Origin: Dryas octopetala
Taxonomy: Eukaryota > Streptophyta > Magnoliopsida > Rosales > Rosaceae
Reading direction: 5' to 3'
NCBI GenBank assembly: GCA_963921425.1
Contig: OY992833.1
Coordinates: forward strand, 9,217,738 to 9,281,737
DNA length: 64,000 nucleotides
A model generated the notes under the pieces. It ran no database searches and had not been told where the DNA came from. It was given only the letters and a program-made list of their open reading frames with translations. The position numbers and the translations under genes were made by a program. Shown one piece after another: positions 59,201-64,000 of the stretch (position 1 is its first letter; every line of letters starts with the position of its first letter).

Positions 59201-60573
59201 CTCTTTTCAAAAAAAAAAAAAAAGAGTAGAAGACAGAAGAAAAGACAAATTACTATGCTAAAGGACTTGAGTTTTCTAATGTATTAAAGAACTTGCAGAA
59301 CAATTATCAAATATCAACTTGTACAGATTCTTAGACAGATGGTTTCTCACCAACCTCTCATGAGGATCATGGTTCTCAACTCACATGGAAGGAACAGTAA
59401 CACAAATTATACATGACTGAAGCACTGTTCACACATGATATCAACAACATAACCTTTTGCCTAAAGGTCTAATAACCAAAGTGGCTATTGACAAATGAGG
59501 CTGTAAGAAAACCAAAGTTAATAAAATCAAACAATGTGGAACCTTCTTGAAAATATTTTAATAATTCCAAACTCATGGGTCCTGGAGACATGATGTCTAC
59601 ATGCTATAAGCCTAAATCAGTAGTAGTTGAATCAAAACCTGACAAATGATTACAAGAAAGGGAATAAAGCTAGGCACCTGAACAAAGTAAATGTGGTTGA
59701 GTCTTAAAGAGCACATACTGAGCCCAATGTCAAAATATATGCTTAGAAGCTAAAAAATATGACTATACGGTCATAACAAACTAAGGATAGTCTTAAAGAC
59801 AGTCATATAATAAGTAAAACCACTTTGCAATATTCCAAATTGCACAAGGAAGCGTCCTGAGGCACAAACCTAATTGAACCGTAAAATAGATTAGCAAACA
59901 AAATGCAGAAAGAAACTAACCTTAAACGAAAAACTATTCTTAATAAGAATCTCAAACAACAAACAATAATGGAGAAAATGAATTAATATATAAGGATCCT
60001 ACGGGAAGATTATTAATTTATGGCGTTGGCTATAAAAAGGGGTTGACAAGTAAACGACAAAAATTCACATGACCAAGGGACAGCTAGCATAACTTTGCAT
60101 TTATCCCAATAACAAACTTAGAGTTGTGAAAAGCACTAGCAATGTGCTTGCTTTAGATGACTAGAATTCAACAAATTGATCTTACAAACCAAACATCTCA
60201 CATACGAAGAGCACAACAAAAATATACAAATATACATAAATATTTACGAAAAACATGATCTGCCATTTAAATATGACATGCAGTAAAGTATATATAAATA
60301 GAACAAAAACAATTAATATCATAATGAAATGCACTTAGAGAAGTTGGAGCAAATATTTTCATCAAAGAACACCAAACTATCAATAGTGCACTGCACCTTC
60401 AAGGTAATATGGATTTATGATATGTTTAGGTACAGTTTCTAAAGACCAAATAGACAAGAAAATTTTCCAAAATGTCTAATATGAGATAACACTTCAATAA
60501 CAGACCTAAGTATCTTGTATGGTGCAGCCAAGATACCGGTCAGAATACAGCTCGGCGTCCTGGATGAACTAGT
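56221..60573. other. CACTA interior without recognised genes
   Basis: AT-rich DNA with short open frames only. There is a GA microsatellite at 58710-58732, a poly-A-ended stretch near 59208-59224 preceded by ttttctctcaataatggac (possibly a retroposed transcript tail) and a poly-A patch near 58270. Nothing else is supported. Confidence 0.5.
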
Positions 60574-60666
60574 TTATCTGTGCCCTTGAGCTCGCTGCAT
60601 GTCATATGCACCCCACGAACCAGGCATAGGTCCATACTGAGGAAAACTTTCAGCACCACTCTGTAC
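60574..60666 (-). other. Terminal exon-like block in the second CACTA element
   Basis: The minus strand has acceptor TTTTCAG, then an open frame ending SWGAYDMQRAQGHR and a stop. The Gly/Tyr/Gln-rich ending with YDMQR recalls the tail of plant FLX-like proteins, from memory only. In the other possible splice phase the frame reads differently, so the identity is open. Confidence 0.35.
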
Positions 60667-60763
60667 CTGAAAATTGATTAACATATCCAGACTGAGGAAA
60701 ACTTTCAGAACTAGTTTATGAACATGCTTGAGTTGAGTTGAGTTAATTTGTAAAGAAACTAAC

Positions 60764-60865
60764 CTGGCTTGCTTTGCACTTGAAGCTCGAAAGCACAAAA
60801 ATCTCTTTAAAGGCAATGGTTTCTTTAATCGACCTTCACACCAATTTACCCCTGCATCTTTACTT
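60764..60865 (-). other. Internal exon-like block in the second CACTA element
   Basis: Minus strand: acceptor GTAACAG, 102 bases open in the frame with WCEGRLKKPLPLKRFL, donor CAG|GTTAGT. It lies just upstream (transcript sense) of the block at 60574-60666. Confidence 0.35.
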
Positions 60866-61333
60866 CTGTTACAACAAAATAACATAGTTACTTAATAAAT
60901 ATAAAGAAATAACATTATAACTATGAATCAGGTCCAACATTGACATAAAAAATAAATATATAAATAAACCATTGTTATGCATTAATGGTTTCTTCAAAAT
61001 TTAGAGATACCTCTTTTTAGGCCATATTTTAGTGCAGCTAGCTGTAATGATTGTTAAAGTCTTTGGTTATAACCTATTGTCTATCTTAACAGTGGACAGC
61101 CCTGTGTTGTACTTCTTTTTTAATTGATAAAATTTTTGTTTCTCATAACCAAAAGAAATTAAAATAAAAAAACCACCTAAGACATTGTTTAATACATGAC
61201 ATCTCTAGAAAATCTCAAAAACCATAATGCAGTCATTAACAGACAAATGAGTAAGATTTTTCATAAAACAAAAATAAAATACTATTAAAAGTCAATGGAA
61301 AGATAAATCCAAGAGAAATATTACTATCTCTGT

Positions 61334-61465
61334 CTAGAAGTGATCACTTGTAGGCAAAGGCAAGAACGTAAGACCCTCTTGTTGTGTAAATTTCTTGTAA
61401 GTCTCACCATAAAGTGATGGTACCTCAATAAGTCTACCCTGAATAGTTATAGTTTCAGGGGCACC
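61334..61465 (-). other. Exon-like block with 43 codons, unknown protein
   Basis: Minus strand: pyrimidine-rich tract and TTTTCAG acceptor, then a frame containing PETITIQGRLIEVPSLYGE and ending SDHF-stop. The composition looks like real protein coding. I do not recognise the family. Confidence 0.4.
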
Positions 61466-62689
61466 CTGAAAAGAAAAGACAAAATTCTTGCTTAATGGCT
61501 ATAAAAGGAAGGATACCTACCAAGAAAAAAGCTGAAGTAAATATTCAATTGATTATATAAGTGTTGCTTCCATACCATTTCCAAGAGTAAAATATATATG
61601 TCAGCTTCCTATTAGATATGAGGTAGAGTATAGCAACCAGAACTTTTATTTATATTACATAGTTAACAGATGAGTAAATAAGAAAATGTGGGTAACAATT
61701 CAAACACAAACAGCAACAACAACAACACACCAAGGCCAAAGCCACCAAAGGAACGCAATAACTGCTGCTTCCTTGTTCAAATCAACAAGGACAGTCACTA
61801 ATAAAATTCATTAGAAAATGAGGCTTACAACAACGCAAAAAATTCACCCTATCCCATAAGAAATCCACCGTTTTTGCAAGTTTCAATCCATACCATAAAA
61901 AGATTGCAATTGCACCACAGACCCATAAAACTTTAGCTTTTTTCCATCCTCCATGGAGGCCAAACAATAATAGAAAAGTAATGATCACCCTCAATAGAAT
62001 GCAGCAATATTCAAAAAATATAGACAGATGAAGAAATGACAGAGATGATACAATATTTATGCTTTTTTCCATCCTCTGTATTTTATGCTAGCTTTAACCC
62101 TCTGAATTAATGAAAAATATTATACAATATGTTCACTTATTATACAATGCAAAAACCCAGATGAAGAAACGTAGACACATGAAGATTAGTCACTCGAAAA
62201 ATTCCAACAGCTCTCCAAAAGAAAATAGATTTATCGAAAGGTCAAAGCAAGATAATAAGCACATGAAAATTTAAAGAAAAAAAAAACATATAGATGAATT
62301 CATAGCCCAAAGAATGACTATAAGTGCCGAAGTAGAAAACCATAAAATTTGGATATTATAAGTAGATGCACCGAAAGGAACATGAAAAAAACATATATCA
62401 AAATGCTTAACTTGGCAAAAATAATGTGGGTTTTTATGTATGAGAAGGAAATATCTTAATACCAATCGACCAAAATAAGTTGAAGCCTTATTTTTTCCTC
62501 CAAAGATCCAACCTAAAACTCAACTTTCCCAAAGAACCCAACCCAGCTGAAGCAGCAGAATAGGCACATGAAAATTTTCTAAAGAAAAAGACATATGAAT
62601 AAAGAGAATCAATTTTCCCCAAAACCCACTAACCCTAAAATCATATAGGTAGATAATCAAGAGAATAGGCTTCATTACCAGGTGCTGGC

Positions 62690-62940
62690 CGGATCGAACG
62701 ACAGAGAGAGAGCTTGATAGAGAAAGCGTTAGTCTAACCAAGTACTGGATTGGTCTGCCGCAGATTGGTCGACAATGGAAGGAGAGAGAGACAGAGACAG
62801 AGAGTCTAGCGATCGACAGGAGAGAGAGTTAGAGAGACACAGGGAGGGAGACACAGGAAGGGAGACAGAGAATGCGTTCTCTCTTGGAGAATGAGCGTTC
62901 GATCTACCAGAAAGTGCGAGGGAAACAACCCCGCGTAAGG
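62690..62940 (-). promoter_or_regulatory. GA/CT-rich leader-like segment in the second CACTA element
   Basis: On the minus strand this is CT-rich, about 0.2-0.4 kb from the right terminus, upstream of the exon-like blocks. It resembles the leader at 24270-24540 in the first CACTA element in position and composition. It is likely the transcript start region. Confidence 0.4.
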
Positions 62941-64000
62941 AAATTAAGTTTTGGGGATATCTCTCGCGCGCATAATTAAGGACCTGAATTGGGCCTAAAA
63001 AGGTTTATAGCATTTATGTTTTAATGGGCTATAATTAAGTGTCTTTTAATAGCAGTTAAAAAAAAATGCTATAAGTAAATGCTATAATAGGGGTTATTTC
63101 TACTAGTGTTAATTAATTATAAACCCTAAATAGTAAAGTTTAGTCCACTTAGGACTAGAGTCTCTTAAGAACGTGTGACCCAAGAGGAAGGGTCATCACA
63201 AAATTATATTGAACTTAACTTTTGACTAAGTTGTTGTATTGTCGGACATTAGGAATACCAGTTACCGAAGGATTTCTTTGTGACGTGACAAGAAGGAGAT
63301 GGCCAGATTCAAGATGGATGAGGATGCATAGGTTATGTAAGAGAATACGTAAAGAGCATTGGATTTCAGGGAGGGAGAAATCTCTAAACCTTATAGAAGA
63401 ATTAATCAGTACATCATTATAGGGAGCTTATCCAAGCCAATACGTGGCTACGAGTGCTTATGCGAAGCGGGGACCCATGATTGATTAGGTGGTAGTGATA
63501 CGGTATCTCAATTGCGAATTCCAATTTCTGTTTGCCATGACACTCTCGCTGTGGATGCTATTTTTTTTTAATAGCTGGCCATAGTTGTACCTAACGTGTA
63601 TCGACCATCATGTATAAATGATTTGTTGTGAATTTGTATGTTTATAATCATATTGTGGTACAGCTGAGTCATAAATGTTTTGAAAGGATTTCAAATGAAA
63701 GGTTTGAAGAACTTATTTTGATGACTTGAGGATCCGCAAGAAAATGATTTCTACTATGTTTTACACTAAAAAAGGTTTTGTGGTTTTCAAACTAGCCAAG
63801 GTCTCTTAAGGGGAAGCTATGATCGTATGTGATACTTACCCCCTACTTTTGTTTTGTTCCTTGTTTATTGGATGTTTTCATAAGTATGAAGCACAGTAAA
63901 GAGAAAAACTTGGACGAAGGTCGAGCAAATTAAGTAGCATCGTTGAACTTGTCAACTTCCTGGATTCAAATGGTTATGTCATTTAAGTGTTTTCTCGTAT

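Larger units (their letters stand above)
55864..63108. mobile_element. Second CACTA element, 7.2 kb, no transposase recognised
   Basis: CACTAGAACAGAAAAGGGC at 55864 and ...ATTTCTACTAGTG ending at 63108, with a 3-bp duplication tta at 55861-55863 and 63109-63111. Both ends carry many copies of ttttatagc and gctataaaa (about 55883-56220 and 63005-63090). The interior shows no TNP2 or Transposase_24 signature. It has several exon-like blocks on the minus strand and a GA/CT-rich leader near the right end. I read it as a non-autonomous CACTA that may have captured host gene pieces. Confidence 0.85.
51659..64000 (+). mobile_element. LTR (Gypsy type), interrupted twice; 3' end beyond the window
   Basis: Starts TGTAACACCCTGAATTTTTT at 51659 after tagat. 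Its pieces are 51659-52288, 55072-55860 and 63112-64000. They match the opposite-oriented solo LTR 52294-55066 along its length; by that comparison about 0.45 kb is missing at the window edge. A TATA-like tataaataaata is at 55244-55255. No coding sequence belongs to it within the window. Confidence 0.75.

Noticed and set aside
1..64000. Endogenous plant pararetrovirus or other viral sequence
   Set aside because: All reverse transcriptases found have copia or chromovirus context with LTRs and integrase. No movement or coat-protein signature was seen.

Overview
The window looks like a gene-poor, transposon-packed stretch of a flowering-plant nuclear chromosome, probably a eudicot. The evidence is long LTRs, Tork, SIRE and chromovirus-type retrotransposons, CACTA, MULE and hAT DNA elements, AT-rich spacers, and spliceosomal-looking exon borders. 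I cannot name the species; a rosid would fit, but that is a guess. I found no convincing intact host gene, rRNA gene, functional tRNA gene or CRISPR array. Almost every base that can be explained belongs to a mobile element, and most elements sit inside others.

Layout. 1-2303 is the 3' part of a Gypsy-type LTR with a 5-copy minisatellite. 2304-4136 is a foldback element: 0.3-kb inverted arms ending in outward-facing tRNA-like sequences, with three ~350-bp tandem repeats between them. 4170-4390 is a GC-rich hAT-like end and 4391-4841 a reverse-oriented LTR fragment. A (CT)n tract and 0.5 kb of anonymous DNA follow. From 5491 runs a copia LTR of BARE/Angela type, split by a complete but degenerate Tork (Tnt1-like) element at 6466-11907 (TSD gatac). 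At 12217 a CACTA-type left end begins; its right end was not found.

14609-50348 is one solo LTR (reverse orientation, ~3.2 kb net) expanded to 35.7 kb by later insertions. They are a hAT MITE (15029-15695), a gag-only SIRE-like element (15818-21829, TSD acacc), a short-LTR copia (22178-45418) and a solo LTR (45809-48416, TSD ggcaa). The copia's gag is split by a CACTA element (22679-41230, TSD ccc). That CACTA's TnpA-like gene is in turn split by a full-length Tekay/Del-type chromovirus (29659-38891, TSD atgat) with an uninterrupted 1557-residue polyprotein and nearly identical LTRs. The order of events, oldest first, is therefore LTR, copia, CACTA, Tekay.

50425-51650 is a decayed MULE transposase. 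From 51659 to the window end is another LTR (forward), split by an opposite-facing solo LTR of the same family (52294-55066, TSD cttgg) and by a second CACTA element (55864-63108, TSD tta). The second CACTA lacks a recognisable transposase but carries exon-like blocks and a CT/GA-rich leader. The Tekay polyprotein is the only large intact coding sequence; the other transposon genes carry stops, frameshifts or active-site changes.
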